A stretch of DNA of 64,000 nucleotides, from the NCBI RefSeq assembly GCF_040054535.1, contig NC_090792.1:3645001-3709000 (forward strand). Direction: 5' to 3'. The DNA is from Antennarius striatus. Lineage: Eukaryota; Chordata; Actinopteri; Lophiiformes; Antennariidae. Both the position numbers and the translations under genes were made by a program. Below, piece by piece: positions 34,545-63,943 of this stretch. How positions within the stretch are numbered: the first letter of the stretch is position 1; each line of letters opens with the position of its first letter. The notes under the pieces were generated by a model that was given only the letters and a program-made list of their open reading frames with translations, had not been told where the DNA came from and did no database searches.

Positions 34545-35349
34545 GGTAAGCGAGACTCTTTTTATGTCGATGTTCTAATCGTGTCTTCCTTTCTATGTTC
34601 ACCGAATGTAAGCTAGCGGAAAGTCTAGTTACGGTAGCCATGAAAGCTAAATGAAAACGGATTTACAGTGTTTCAATGAGGCGCTCTTGCTGCTTTTACA
34701 TAACCGCAACACGTTAATCTAATTTAACATGCAGCGTTATTTGATGTTACTTATACGTAGTTTGCTACGTGGACTCGATTGCCTGAAGTTAGCTAAGAGT
34801 AGCATTTGTCTCAAGAACTTTTGAACTGTCGAGAATAATATTTGATTTTGGTGGTAATTGATTAGAGGATAATTTTGGTGTATCCACTTCACGCTGAAAA
34901 TTGTTTTAATGTGGTGATTAGTATTCACGTCTCCGGTCGGACGGTGAAGTGCCTCATGGCGTGAAGGGGTCCAACCGGAACCGGCATCCGCGTAAATGCG
35001 TAGCTCCTCATCACTGAATGGTTCGTTTTCGTGACGTACTGAGGACGTCATAAGGCGTGTCTTCTTTATCATTGGCCAAAGTGTTGACTGGGCGTGGCCT
35101 CACCGCTGTGGTCAGACGGTGGCCATTTCTTTTTATGGCCTTAACGTGCATTCGAATGTTTATTTTGAAACAATTTTTAAAAAATAATCTAATCTAAAAC
35201 TTTATGGCGAGTTTTAGGAAGTGTATAGTGCACATTCAGATTTTTCGAGCGTTAAATGCAAAAAAAAGTGAAGTTAATATTTTCTTAGTTTTCTTAAGGA
35301 CTCGTTTCCTGAAAAAATAAAGTTGTTTAAACGGTCACTTGTTTACTTA

Positions 35350-35357
35350 TGACGTCA
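35350..35357. promoter_or_regulatory. Perfect CRE palindrome in odc1 first intron
   Basis: TGACGTCA, the full CREB/ATF site, lies 15 bp before a likely acceptor (TTTCCAG at 35366-35372) of a second noncoding exon, about 35373-35516 (donor CTCAA|GTAAGT). The second noncoding exon is tentative. Confidence 0.45.
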
Positions 35358-35693
35358 TGCTTTTGTTTCCAGAAGCCACAGTTTAGAAAAACACGCATTG
35401 ACTACTCAGACGGCCCTGGCCTTGAGTCCTATTTAAAGGGATTTAACTTCACTGGTGACCCACCTTGGTGTCTCTGCACCTGAACAGCAACTCTACATCG
35501 CTTCTTTTATTCTCAAGTAAGTCTCTATTTTTTGCAGACAATGACTTTATTCAAAATTACTCATACTTGTTCAGTGTAAGTTCAAACCATAATCGGGAAT
35601 AGATGCTGTGTTCTCAAAGCTTCCATCAGCTAAATATTTCCTAATCTTCCTCTTCCAGTTGACAAGTGACCAATCGAGGGAGTTGTTTTGACC

Positions 35694-37984
35694 ATGAAGA
35701 CTGCAAACCCGACTGATCTTGGATTCTCCATCCTGGAGGAGGGCTTTTCTGCCCGTGATACTGTCGGGCAGAAGATCAATGAGTTATCCATGACGGTAAA
35801 TTTTTACCTTGATCTGGGAGTTCATATATGGCCACTCTGTGTTGACTGAATGCAGAATGTAATGTAAATGAAGGCAAGCTGTGTGTTTTATCATTTTAGC
35901 TACACATGTTAGGTGAGTGACATTTTATCTGTCGTTTAATGAGTCAACTCGGTTACAGGACGACAGAGATGCCTTCTACATCTGTGACTTGGGGGATGTC
36001 GTAAAGAAACACGTGCGTTGGATGAAGGCCCTCCCGCGTGTCACTCCTTTCTACGCCGTCAAATGCAACGACAGTCGGGCCGTGGTTGAGACTCTGGCAT
36101 CACTGGGAACTGGCTTTGATTGTGCAAGCAAGGTGTGTGTTGGACCGTCTGCACAATGCTTGATATCAGACAAAAAACCCCAAAGTTTCTACTGTTTTTT
36201 TTCATCTTTTTCTAATATTGCTGGCTAGATAAAATTCTATTCAGAGCCTTCCTGACTCCTTGTCCGCATTGTTCTTTCTAGGTGGAGATTCAGCTCATCC
36301 AGTCTCTTGGAGTGGCCCCAGACAGAATCATCTATGCTAATCCTTGCAAGCAAGTTTCTCAGATCAAGTATGCGTCTGCCCACGGAGTACAGACCATGAC
36401 TTTTGATAGCGAAGTGGAGCTTATGAAAGTGGCCCGCTGTCATGACAATGCCAAGTGAGATATTTATCTGATATAAAAGCTCCATTGGTGTATTGTTATC
36501 TGCACACTCTTCATTTTTGTCCTTTTCATTCACTTTGTTTGTATCTTCTACTCAGGCTGGTGCTGCGTATCGCTACAGACGACTCGAAGGCAGTGTGTCG
36601 ACTGAGCGTGAAGTTTGGGGCACCGCTCAAAGCTTGCCGAGGTCTTTTGGAAAAGGCTAAAGAACTGGGGCTGGATGTGATCGGCGTCAGCTTTCACGTT
36701 GGCAGCGGCTGCACCGATCCTGGAACTTTCACTCAGGCTATCGCGGATTCCCGCTGCGTCTTTGATATGGGGGTGAGTTGTGACGGAATTGTTGCAGCAC
36801 GTGCAGCTGTGATGCTGGTGCCCACCCAGTGGAGTGAAGTTTTGTTCTTTTTGTGACCTCTTAGGAGGAGTTGGGTTTCAGCATGGACCTGCTGGACATC
36901 GGAGGTGGTTTCCCAGGTTCTGATAATGCCGTACTCCAGTTTGAAGAGGTCTGTTTCCATTTTTTTTTCTGTTTGTCTGTTGAGGCTTTTTTTAATCTAA
37001 GCTGCCGCACTGATAAGTTTTTTTTAAAAATTTTTTTAAATAAATGTTTAGAGACTCTTTGACACTGTCTTCCTCTTTAGATCACTACTGTAATCAATTC
37101 AGCTCTGGACAAGTATTTCCCTGCTGACCCTGCTCTAAAGATCATTGCTGAGCCAGGACGCTTTTACGTGGCCTCGGCTTACACGCTGGTTGTTAACATC
37201 ATTGCCAAGAAGGTTATCGAGGACGAGGAGTCTGCCTCTGATGGTAACAGTCTTGTTGAAGTGTGATTTAGAAATGTAGTTTATTTTGATTATTTTTTCC
37301 AGTGCTAAAGAATGTTTCCTTCACAGAGGAAGACGAAGGGACCAATGACAGGACTCTGATGTACTACATCAACGACGGAGTGTACGGATCCTTCAACTGT
37401 ATACTGTTTGACCACGCTCACTGTTTACCAACACTGCACATGGTACGTGGACTTCACATTAAAATAGTTAATAGTTCTTTAATGGAATAACTAATGGTGA
37501 TCTATACTCCACCTCCATACTGATAGAAGCCTAAACCAGATGAGGTCATGTACACGTGCAGCATCTGGGGTCCGACCTGCGACGGCCTTGACCGTATTGT
37601 TGAGCAGTGCAGCCTGCCCGACCTGCAGGTGGGCGACTGGCTGGTGTTTGAGGACATGGGGGCCTACACCGTGGCAGCTGCTTCCAACTTCAACGGCTTT
37701 CAAACGCCTGACATTCACTACGTCATGTCCCGCCCTGCATGGTGAGTAGATCGTAAGAATAGTGGGAATGGGTCCTGGCTATGAGCGTGATCAAGTGACA
37801 GTTTGTGTGCATTCTGGACACTAACGTTGTTCTTGTTTTCTTCAGGCAATTCGTGCAGCAGGTTCGTTCCCACGGTATGCCAGCCTTGGCGGAGGAGTCC
37901 TACCCATTTGAACTACCAGCCTGCTGTGGCCGAGAAAGCAATTTGGAGATTCCAACTAAACCCTACCATGGCCCCGTCGTTTAA
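35694..37984 (+). CDS. odc1: Ornithine decarboxylase, complete, 9 coding exons
   Basis: PLP-dependent cytosolic enzyme that decarboxylates ornithine to putrescine, the rate-limiting step of polyamine synthesis. Exons: 35694-35795 (exon start near 35659), 35959-36132, 36282-36454, 36556-36772, 36865-36948, 37081-37243, 37327-37442, 37527-37741, 37846-37984. They total 1383 nt (460 aa; human 461). Key residues are in place: PLP lysine K69 in FYAVKCND, H197 in FHVGSGC, the phosphate loop GGGFPG (235-240), EPGR (274-277), and catalytic C361-D362 in WGPTCDGLD. The antizyme-binding stretch [20 protein letters not shown] is conserved, so antizyme control and ubiquitin-independent turnover are likely. 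The C-terminus ends HGPVV, unlike the mammalian ending. The gene is same-strand downstream of nol10 and convergent with wdr35. Confidence 0.98.
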
Positions 37985-38568
37985 ATGCATATGTACGTTA
38001 CAGCAATGCCCTTTATCATTGAGTTGAATTGTTCTCACTTTTCACTTTCTCTCCCAAGTGTAGATGAAAATTCAAGGCCAGTCTCTTGACAGGAGAATGA
38101 GAGGGACGTGTTGCACAAATGTTTGCATTCTGAATGGAAGTTAGGGATCAACCTTTAAATGAACTGAGGCTGAATCACACAGACACTGAGTGTCGGTGTG
38201 TTCTTCTGGAAGTGCGACAGGGCAGCTCTGTGCTAAAACGTGTCGCTAGTCTTCCTGCCGTAATCTGGAGATTAGAAAACTGTTTCAGAATGTTTTGCAG
38301 AACTACAGTAGGGAAGGGAGAGAAATAGTACTTTTCAATCTGAATCACAAAACTACCTCAGTGACTAGTTCCTGTTCTAGTAGAATTGGCAGAATTTGAG
38401 ACTATGTCAGAAGGTCGAGATTAAGTTACCAGTAATATTCCTGCAATGTTATCAAATATTTTTTGGCTTGCATCCATTTTAGGCAATAACCAGTGGCTTG
38501 TTATATGTGTTTGTTACTGAGCTGTCCCCCTCAAAGCCCTATTAACAGCTGAAGTTGCATCCCGAGCT

Positions 38569-38785
38569 AATAAATTAAACACAGGGACTCAAGATGTAGC
38601 CGGCACCTCTCTTCTCCTTAATTTATCTGATTTTGTTTGTAACCTGTTCAAGTCAATAAATATATTTGTGATTTAAAAGGCCATGATTAACCACACATTG
38701 GAAAATTGACATGAAAGACAGGAATGCAAATTTATTTTGGGTTCCAATGATTTTTTTTTTTAAATTTTGTATTTTTTTTAATAAA
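38569..38785 (+). terminator. odc1: odc1 polyadenylation signals
   Basis: AATAAA occurs at 38569-38574, 38655-38660 and 38780-38785. The last is followed within 25 bp by a GU-rich stretch (TTTGTGTGTGGTTTT), which makes it the best candidate for the main cleavage site. The 3' UTR would be about 0.6-0.8 kb. Confidence 0.6.
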
Positions 38786-39044
38786 ACGGGCTAAATGCCA
38801 AATTCTTTGTGTGTGGTTTTATTATCCATTATGTATGAGCCACCACAGCTGCCTGGCACCTCAGAAATCTGGTTCAGACAGAAGGAACCAATTTAAACCG
38901 ATCAGTTTAGCACAGATGTAGGAGCCATGAATGGATTTAAAGGTATTTTGTAGGGGTATAATGGTTTGTGATCACGTCAATAAGTAGGTCAGATGGATGT
39001 GGGTGAGAATGTTAATACAGTACAGTATAGGTTGGACAGGCACA

Positions 39045-39430
39045 ACCATTGCAGACAGATGAAACAAAAAGCACATTACCCGGGCAGCAAAGGGGATTAA
39101 ACCGGGTAAGATAAAAACACGAAACAAAAGGCGTTAAATTCAGGGATGAAAATTAGATCACAACCTTGACCTTGAAATACTAGGTCAAGGTCAAATTTTC
39201 GCTTACATACCTTTTTGGGTACACATCTCCTGATTATATAATCACAAAACAAAAAGCAACATTTTCAGGAAGCCAGAGGCAAAAATATGTGATGACCTTC
39301 ACCTTTGGAAAACTAGGTCAACTCCATAGTACAATATTGAATTCATTGCTGCGACCATTATGAAAGTAGGTCAGGGTACAATTTTGAATTCAGGGGTGTC
39401 GTGAGATGTTGCAGTCTCTGACTGCCATTT
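39045..39430 (+). repeat. Dispersed fish repeat, plus copy
   Basis: AAAGCACATTACCCGGGCAG, two ACCTTGACCTTGAAA-type phrases, and TGCAGTCTCTGACTGCCATT mark this repeat. The same landmarks occur inverted at 42360-42780 in a wdr35 intron. The class is unknown and no coding frame was seen. It lies in the odc1-wdr35 convergent spacer. Confidence 0.6.
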
Positions 39431-39993
39431 TGGTTTTTGAGGATCGCTACAACAGACTTTCCAGTTTTCTTCAAGTTAACCTTTAATAACAGCTTAGGAA
39501 GGAAGGACCAGTTATTGAAGTTCGTTACTGTCTATAATTTCTCATACATTCACACAGCTTCACTGTGAAGTTTGTGGACTTTTACAGCTTACTTTACAGA
39601 TGTCAGTAAATAGTGTCTGTAAATCTGATTTCATTGCTCGACGTCATCATGTCATGTGTAACTAAATTTTAAAAAATGTAGTTTTATCTGGCCATTAGAT
39701 GGCGCTGCAACCTCAACTAAATATCAAGTAGGTTTGCGAGTTCGGACCAAGATTGAATCCTGGACAGTGAAGTTATTGTTTTTGATTCAAATCCACATTT
39801 GCCTTCCTGTGATGGCGATACATAAAAAGAAAACTCAAACATTTAAGTTTTTGCTTTAACAGGATATCCTGACAGTTTGGGCCATGGGTCACTCCAGCTC
39901 CCCCCAAAAAAGGAGAAGCACATGCCCCCATTCATAAGTATACTGCAGCCTGTCAAGCAGAAAAACACACTTTCATAACATACAACAGAAACA

Positions 39994-39999
39994 TTTAAT
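39994..39999 (-). terminator. Possible wdr35 polyadenylation signal (ATTAAA variant)
   Basis: ATTAAA on the minus strand, about 350 bp after the wdr35 stop codon. No canonical AATAAA lies between it and the stop. Weak evidence. Confidence 0.3.
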
Positions 40000-40347
40000 C
40001 ATTTGAATTCAGGAAAATATTGTTTTGCTACACTAATGTACAAAAACAGGTTGCAACATATCATGATCTCAAAATTAAAAGCCGGACAGCAGCACCATTC
40101 AAAGCCCTCTTTATCATCAACTGGACTGTGTTTTCAGTGTGATTATAACATGATGTCCTATAAAAATACATTTTAAATAATTGTATTTCTGTGATTTTTT
40201 TCCCCCCACTTCTGTATAAAATAGTGAACAAAGCTGTTGTGTCCATTTAAGTGTTACAACACGCTGCTGTGGTCCTACTATCCCTTATATCTGTCTACTT
40301 GAAAAGAAAACGTACAGGTCTTCAGGCCACGTCACGCTCATTGGTGT

Positions 40348-57451
<17,104 letters not shown>

Positions 57452-57862
57452 GGTGTCGGTGACGTCACAAACCTCAAACAATCACGGATGTTTTGACTAG
57501 TTTAAATGTAGAGCAAAAAGAAACAACAGACTAATCTATCAGAATTAGCAAACCAGACAAGTTCAGATAACTTTTGTAATCTAGCTAGCTTCATCACTGG
57601 GCCATGTTGAGCGTGAATTCAGCCGCTACCGTTAGCTGGTTATGCTAGTTTTATCAGCGTCAAACCACGTTTACAAGTCCGCCGACTGACTCCGTTCAGT
57701 CGCCTCATGTTTGAAAAGACGTCCGTCAGGTGAGCGAAAGAAAAGTAATAGTACGAGTCGTTTAAATGTCACGTTTAGCAGCTTAGATTGTCAGAACAGC
57801 CCCATACAAAAAAAAGGGACGTAGCTTCCGTCCGTCTCCCGTGGTAACCGTATACCGGAAGT
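57452..57862 (-). promoter_or_regulatory. wdr35: wdr35 promoter and 5' UTR: CRE, X-box-like and ETS motifs
   Basis: TGACGTCA (CRE) lies at 57460-57467, within 10 bp of the start codon. GTCTCC-CGT-GGTAAC at 57834-57848 fits the RFX X-box consensus with one mismatch, and CCGGAAGT at 57855-57862 is an ETS core. RFX factors control many ciliary genes, which fits an IFT gene. No TATA box was seen. The transcription start is not defined by sequence alone. Confidence 0.5.
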
Positions 57863-58225
57863 ACCGCGCTTGGGGTCTTTGTGGTACTTGTAGTTTTTAG
57901 GGTCGTGAGGCGGGTTGCACGTCGTCCTGTCCATTTTTGCCTTCACTGAAATTAGTCGCAGAAACTTCTTTGGTCTTTGGAAAAGTTACCGTTAATTTAT
58001 TTACGTGTGGCTGTCGAGAATTTATTTAAATGAGAAATAAAAGAAAACTACAAGGAGTGTTGGTCATAAGAAAACGATGAAACATAACAAACCAGCACCC
58101 AAAATGAAAAGGAATTTTAATGCAATTTTGAATTTATTTAGGATGCCAACAATAAAAAAAAAAGCAAGCAAACAAACAAACAAAAAAGACAAGCAATGGC
58201 ATTATAGTTGCTTCCATGACAAAAT

Positions 58226-58231
58226 TTTATT
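58226..58231 (-). terminator. Probable matn3 polyadenylation signal
   Basis: AATAAA on the minus strand, about 1.15 kb after the matn3 stop codon; another lies near 58359. The 58232-59385 stretch is the inferred 3' UTR and contains no reading frame of note. The gap to the wdr35 promoter is then only about 350 bp. Confidence 0.45.
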
Positions 58232-59385
58232 CAGAATAAAATGGCTTGATAACTTGGTTTAAAAACACACAATACTATACGTGCATATAAGCAATTGGGT
58301 CAAATATTTTTCATGTTAAACTATGATCCCAATCAAAAATGCAAACATATATAAGGCTATTTATTTTCAAACACGAAAATAGAAAATTTATGTACAGAAG
58401 GGCCACATCACGCAAAAGACCCCTTTAAAAAAAAAAAAAAAAGTGTGTTCCTTATCAAAGACAAGTGGAAGAAAACAGCATATGTCTGACCTGTTTGATG
58501 GAATTACTGTAGACTGAAACACTACCTTAATTGGTGAAAACACTGTAATAACAACAAATATCACTTTGTGCGTTAAAAAATAGTCTAGACTTGGCATGTG
58601 TGAAATATACTGAAGCGGTCAAATAACTCTAGATGTCTGGGAAAACTTTTACTTTTCTCATGAAAATGTACCCATCTACAACAAACAACACAACAATAAA
58701 GTTTGAATAAAGTTTGTGCAATAAATTGATTGAAATGCATGTGGTATGAAAATAGAAGATTACAGTAATTAACTGTGATGCAACACTGCTATTGGCCACA
58801 ATTAATTTTTATCTTTGAGCTATGCAACAGTGCTCTTGTTGTAAAAAAGATTAGTTGTTGTGTTGTAGTTATGGACCGGGCTTTGAGCTACGACTGAACA
58901 AAGGAACACTGACTAAGAAATGCTTTCATTACGTACAAAACAAGGCTGAAGTACAACACATTCTACACAAAATGCTCAACAATGAAAGTAAATGTTTCAC
59001 ATATTTTATTCTTTTTATATATATGCATATCCTTTATATGTTTCTACTCTATCTATTTTATAATTACCTTAATTAGATGATATAGATAAGTTTTAACTGA
59101 ATTGCTTACAATTCTATGAAGAAATGTAGGATAAAAACTATAAACAGGTAATATGTTAACCTTTTAACTAAATACATCTGACTATTGTCATTGAAATGAT
59201 GCAAATTCAAAATGCATGTTGACAATAAAACAGTCATGTTAACAGTATACCACACAAGAAATTGACTCAACCTGACATTTCTACTGAAATCACTGAAATT
59301 GTGAGAGTTGATGTTGAGATCATCTGGCGAGTACAACAGACTTATTCCCGATCTTGAACATCCTCTGAAATCCCGGTCGCTGTTT

Positions 59386-62300
59386 TTAATACTGCTGTTG
59401 AACCTCAATCAGTTTCACTTTGTCTAAAAGCTCATCAAGTGAATAGACAGTCAAGGAAATATTGACCATTAACACTGAAGAACGTAGTTGTAGTGTCTTC
59501 CATATTTGTTATGACACTGATTTTCATTAAAATCACCATGAATCAAAAGACTCAAACCATACATTAATTTGATTTACTGTTATTAGACCAAGAAATGAGA
59601 TGAAACTATTTGAAGGTCTCTAATTACAAAAGGATATGTTTCCGATTCAGCTCATGAATAGCTGACTGTACTTTCTTCTGGAATACAATCTGCGCTTCAC
59701 ACATGCAGGCATCTTGAGTTACTTCACTTCTCATTTCCTCTGAAAGAGTGAGAAAAATAAAAAAGAAAGAAAGAAAGTGAACATGTGTTTCACTGTTTTG
59801 TGAATACCTCTGAATACTTTTTGAAACACACAACCGACACAATCCTGTCAACAGCCTTCAAGTATGAACTCCCAAAGTGCTGATCAGATTAAAGTTAGAT
59901 GTTAGCACAGAGCTCAGGTGTAATCGTGATTTATCTTTGGTGAGAATGATTTGAAAATATGTTAAAAAATTGCAGTTAATAACATTTGGACTTGGATATT
60001 TATACTGTTGGCGAAGTCATATTAAGTTCAACAATACAACCACTATATACCTGCATACAGTACCAACTCACTGAAAAACAAAAAGCAAAGCAGACAAATC
60101 ATTCAAACCACTTCTCTGTTCATTTCTGTCTTTACTTGGACCAAACCACTCATGTCACACTTTTATAGCTCGAGTAGCCTCATTCCTCACGCCAGCAGAG
60201 CAGCATGTATGACATGAATAGAGCTGCGAACTGGCGGATCAGCCAGAACACTGCTTGTCGTCAGACACAGCGTCTTTGATCAAAGTCAACCACGGAATTC
60301 TCCATAACTACAGAATGCAAAAAGACAAACGCGAAATGTGTGATAAATCTAAATACATGTACTGTAATCTTAAAGACAAATTGAATTACCAATTATTACC
60401 ATGATACAACATTTCATAAACTTGCCCTCTCACCTTAAATCACAATGGGATGGTTTGAATGGCTGTTGTCAAGTCAAGCACACGGTCCACCTTTGAGAAA
60501 GTCTCCTCAAATGTCAAAGGAAAACAGCTTTGAGGACTCATGAAAGTTGTGGCCATGTCTACCAGACCTTTAGATGAGTTAGTGAATGTTGTGCGAGACT
60601 GACTCACAAGGCAGCAATACAATAAACTTGACTTGGCTGTTCCTGGGGGTAAAACTGATTCAAAATATGGACAATTGAAATTCTCAATGCACTGACATAT
60701 TCATGGAAGTTGAAAAAAAAATCCTTACGAGAACACGTCTTCTGGTCTGCGTTCAACATATAACCCTTTTGACACTTGCAGTCGTATGAGACGCCGTTGC
60801 TGATACAAATATGCTGGCAGTCATGTCCTAGAGCGCATGCGTCTGCACCTAGAAAAGACAATACAAGCCACTCAGATGCCCTTCCTGCATGAGTATTTGG
60901 AAAATAACAGACATCTAGAAGTGGGAATGGAAGAATCTACTTACGCGAGCATGTTTTCTGATCCGTGTTCAACATGTACCCCGCTCGACACTTGCAGATG
61001 TAAGAGTTCCCATTATTGACACAAATGTGCTGGCAGTTATGACCCTGTGCACAGGCATTCAAACCTGAACCTGCAGAGAAACACTCACTTCTTAGTGACT
61101 TAGTGATCATATGACATCAGAAAACATTCATGTAAATTTTGGCGGAGAGTTTAAGGGCTAGAGGAAACAGATGTCTCAGCCCTGTGATTAGTACATGACA
61201 AATGTAAATTATATTAATAAGAGTTCTTCCACCAGCTCCCTTCCTGCAGGTGGAGCTTTAGGTGATCTGACACTCGGCTCTGAAGACATCTGAGATGCTG
61301 GATCACATCGCAGACGCCAACTGTGCGTTCCGAGACAAATCAAGTGCTTACGTGAGCATGTTTTCCGGTCCACGTTCAATACATATCCCACTCGACACTG
61401 GCAGAAATATGAGTCATCACTGCTGACACAAATGTGCTCGCAATCATTTCCCTGGTAACATACATCCGATCCTGCAAAGACAAACTTCTGCATCCATTTT
61501 TACTGAATACTGTTGAGTCACGAAGCTCTTGACTCATAGAAAACCCTTTTGATTGGCCACACTTCCATCATCAAATCCATCATTCAGTCCATTTCTCTCA
61601 CAGAGCAAAACGATTCAGTACAAATTCAGTACAAGACTTAACAGGTGACAGGACATGTCTCTATTGTCCATAAAATGGTATACCTCATTGTAATCTCATA
61701 TAGGTAATTATTTTTCACAACTTTTAATGATTCCAATGTCACTGCAGAAAAATCCTAGAGACTTCTAATATACTTTACCCAAAAAGGAGACGTCAGATCT
61801 TACGTGAGCATGTTTTCTGGTCTGCATTTAACACATATCCCATTGGGCACTTGCAGACAAACGAATTGTCAGTGCTGACACAAATATGCTGGCAGTCGTG
61901 TCCCTGCACACACGTATCCAGACCTGAAAAGAGACACTTCCACATCTGATGGGCTTCAACTTTTCAAAGTACCCTCAGGAAGTAATGAAGCCTATTGTTC
62001 ACTATGGGAAAGGAAGTAAACAGAGACACCAAAAGCTTCAAAGTTCTTACGTGAGCATGTTTTCTTATCTGGATTCAGAATAAATCCCAATTGACATTTG
62101 CAGATGTATGAGTCGTCACTATTTACACAAATGTGTTGACAATCATGTCCAATGGCACACGGATCGGCACCTGAAAAGAGACAGGTCCATGTCACGACAG
62201 GAAGCAGAGTTTGGACCAGTGGAGTTTTCCAGTTCCTCCTTTCAAAGTTAATGCACCAATCCCATGTGATCTGCCCCCCCCCCCGATCCCATTATTTTAT

Positions 62301-63943
62301 TTTTTTTAAACCTGCTGCAGCATGACTTCTGCAGTATTTAATCATTGACCTACAACATGCACATTTACCCCATGCCTTATTCTTCTATTATTTATTTGTT
62401 TGTTTGTTTGTTTTTGTTATTATTATTCATTTGAACATATAAATGTATGATTTGTTTGTGATATTGCATTCACATTCCAAAGTGACGAATCGACAGCAAT
62501 ACAGTTATGATCAAGAAAGTTTGTGTTTTTTTTTAAACCATTTCTAGTTTGCTTTTCCATTTTTTAGTGATATTACATAAAAACTGCTTGAATCATTTTC
62601 ATGAAACCGTGGAGAAGGGTGGGGGCATGTGCTGTGAAAGAAATCATCGATCTGTGTAGAGCTATTGAGCCCAACAGAGAGTTAGTTGTTTTTAACCAAC
62701 AATCCTGCCTGAGGGCAACTAATACCTTTGAATTAGATCAAGAAATTTAACACAATTATTTTCTTACTTCATGTGAAGCATTTTGTCCCCCCCCCCCAAG
62801 AGTGTTCTGTCAGGCATCACAGTCCGTTAACATGTGGATAGCTTCCGCTTTGCATTGATTGACTTGTTTCCAGTCTTAGTAAGGAGTAGTTATTGATGTG
62901 GGAGGGTGTATTTTAACACAGACCATGATCTTCAATGTCTCTGTTCAGCAACCATAACCCTATTTTTTTCCCCAACTGGTCACATCCCCAATCAAACTGA
63001 CTTCAGAGTTGGGGGATGTGTGGTGAACAACTGACTCTATACACAGGATGTTAAAGTCAAACCCAAAAGTCAATCAGCAAGTGGATAAAGGTTAAAGGTC
63101 TTACGTGAGCATGTTTTCTCGTCCGCATTCAACACAAATCCTTCATGACATAAGCAAAGGTGAGAATCATCATGTTCAATGCAAATGTGTTGGCATCCAT
63201 TTTTGGAACATCCGTCTGAACCTGAGAAGAGACGCCCCCACAGCTAAAATCCAGAGTTTACCGCCTCGGTTACATTTCAGACTGGACTGGCCAAAATGTA
63301 TGACAAAATATACAATATTTACAGCCCGAAAACTCAACACCTCTGTCTGGATCGGGTTTAATAATAAAGATTACAGACATCTGTTCTGTTACCTGGAAAT
63401 GTACGTCTAATGATGGAGCCCAAGTTCTTACGTGAGCATGTCTTCTGGTCTGCATTCAACACATATCCCTCATGACATTTACAGACATAAGAGCCGTCAG
63501 TGACGACACAAAGATGCTGGCAGTCACGTCCCCGAGCACAAATATCTGAAACTGAAAGGGACATTCACGCTGGTGACCGACATGTAACTCACGTCACTGA
63601 TCACGGGTCAACTCTTTCCTCGTGCAATTAATTCAAATGTAACTTTAGACATAACAAACAATAGCTGATCTCAGAAATAAAATAACTGAGGGGAGCATTG
63701 ACGAACCACCGTTGAGGCTTCAGTCATGGATTCGATGACATTTACTCATTTGGTAACTTTGAGGGAAAACCCAAGTCATACACATGAGCTCATAAAATAC
63801 AAACATTAACTTCAGGTTCTCACGTGAGCATGTTTTCTGGTCTTCATTCAACATATATCCCTCACGGCACATACAAAAGAATGAGTCACCATTCGGGACA
63901 CAAACATGCTGGCAGTCATGTCTTTGGTCACATGTAGCCAAAC
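59386..63943 (-). CDS. matn3: Matrilin-3, 3' part: eight EGF domains and C-terminal coiled coil
   Basis: Matrilins are secreted oligomeric adaptors of cartilage matrix. Exons within the window: EGF exons 63824-63943, 63432-63551, 63105-63221, 62051-62170, 61804-61923, 61352-61471, 60945-61064, 60729-60848; coiled-coil exons 59638-59739 and 59386-59438. Seven EGF exons are 120 nt and one is 117 nt, all in phase 1, each encoding six cysteines in the pattern C-x5-C-x3-C ... GY-LN-DQKTCS. The tail has a CMC pair for interchain disulphides and heptads ([20 protein letters not shown] ... VKLIEV). The absence of a second von Willebrand A domain between EGFs and coiled coil, and the wdr35 neighbour, point to MATN3. 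The signal peptide and vWA exon lie beyond 64000. Human MATN3 has four EGF domains, so this array is enlarged. Confidence 0.9.
59439..59637 (-). other. U12-type AT-AC intron in matn3 coiled coil
   Basis: The donor reads |ATATCCTTTT, a perfect U12 AT-AC 5' splice site. TTCCTTGAC at 59450-59458 matches the U12 branch site (TCCTTRAC), and the intron ends in AC 11 nt after the branch adenosine. Only this splice gives an unbroken coiled coil ([17 protein letters not shown]). Using GT-AG borders gives stops. An AT-AC intron at this place is known in matrilin genes. Confidence 0.92.

Noticed and set aside
34546-35372. Myc E-boxes (CACGTG) in odc1 intron 1, as in mammals
   Set aside because: I looked for CACGTG between exon 1 and 35372 and found none.
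36237-36533. Antisense frame over odc1 exons
   Set aside because: Shadow of the conserved odc1 coding sequence.
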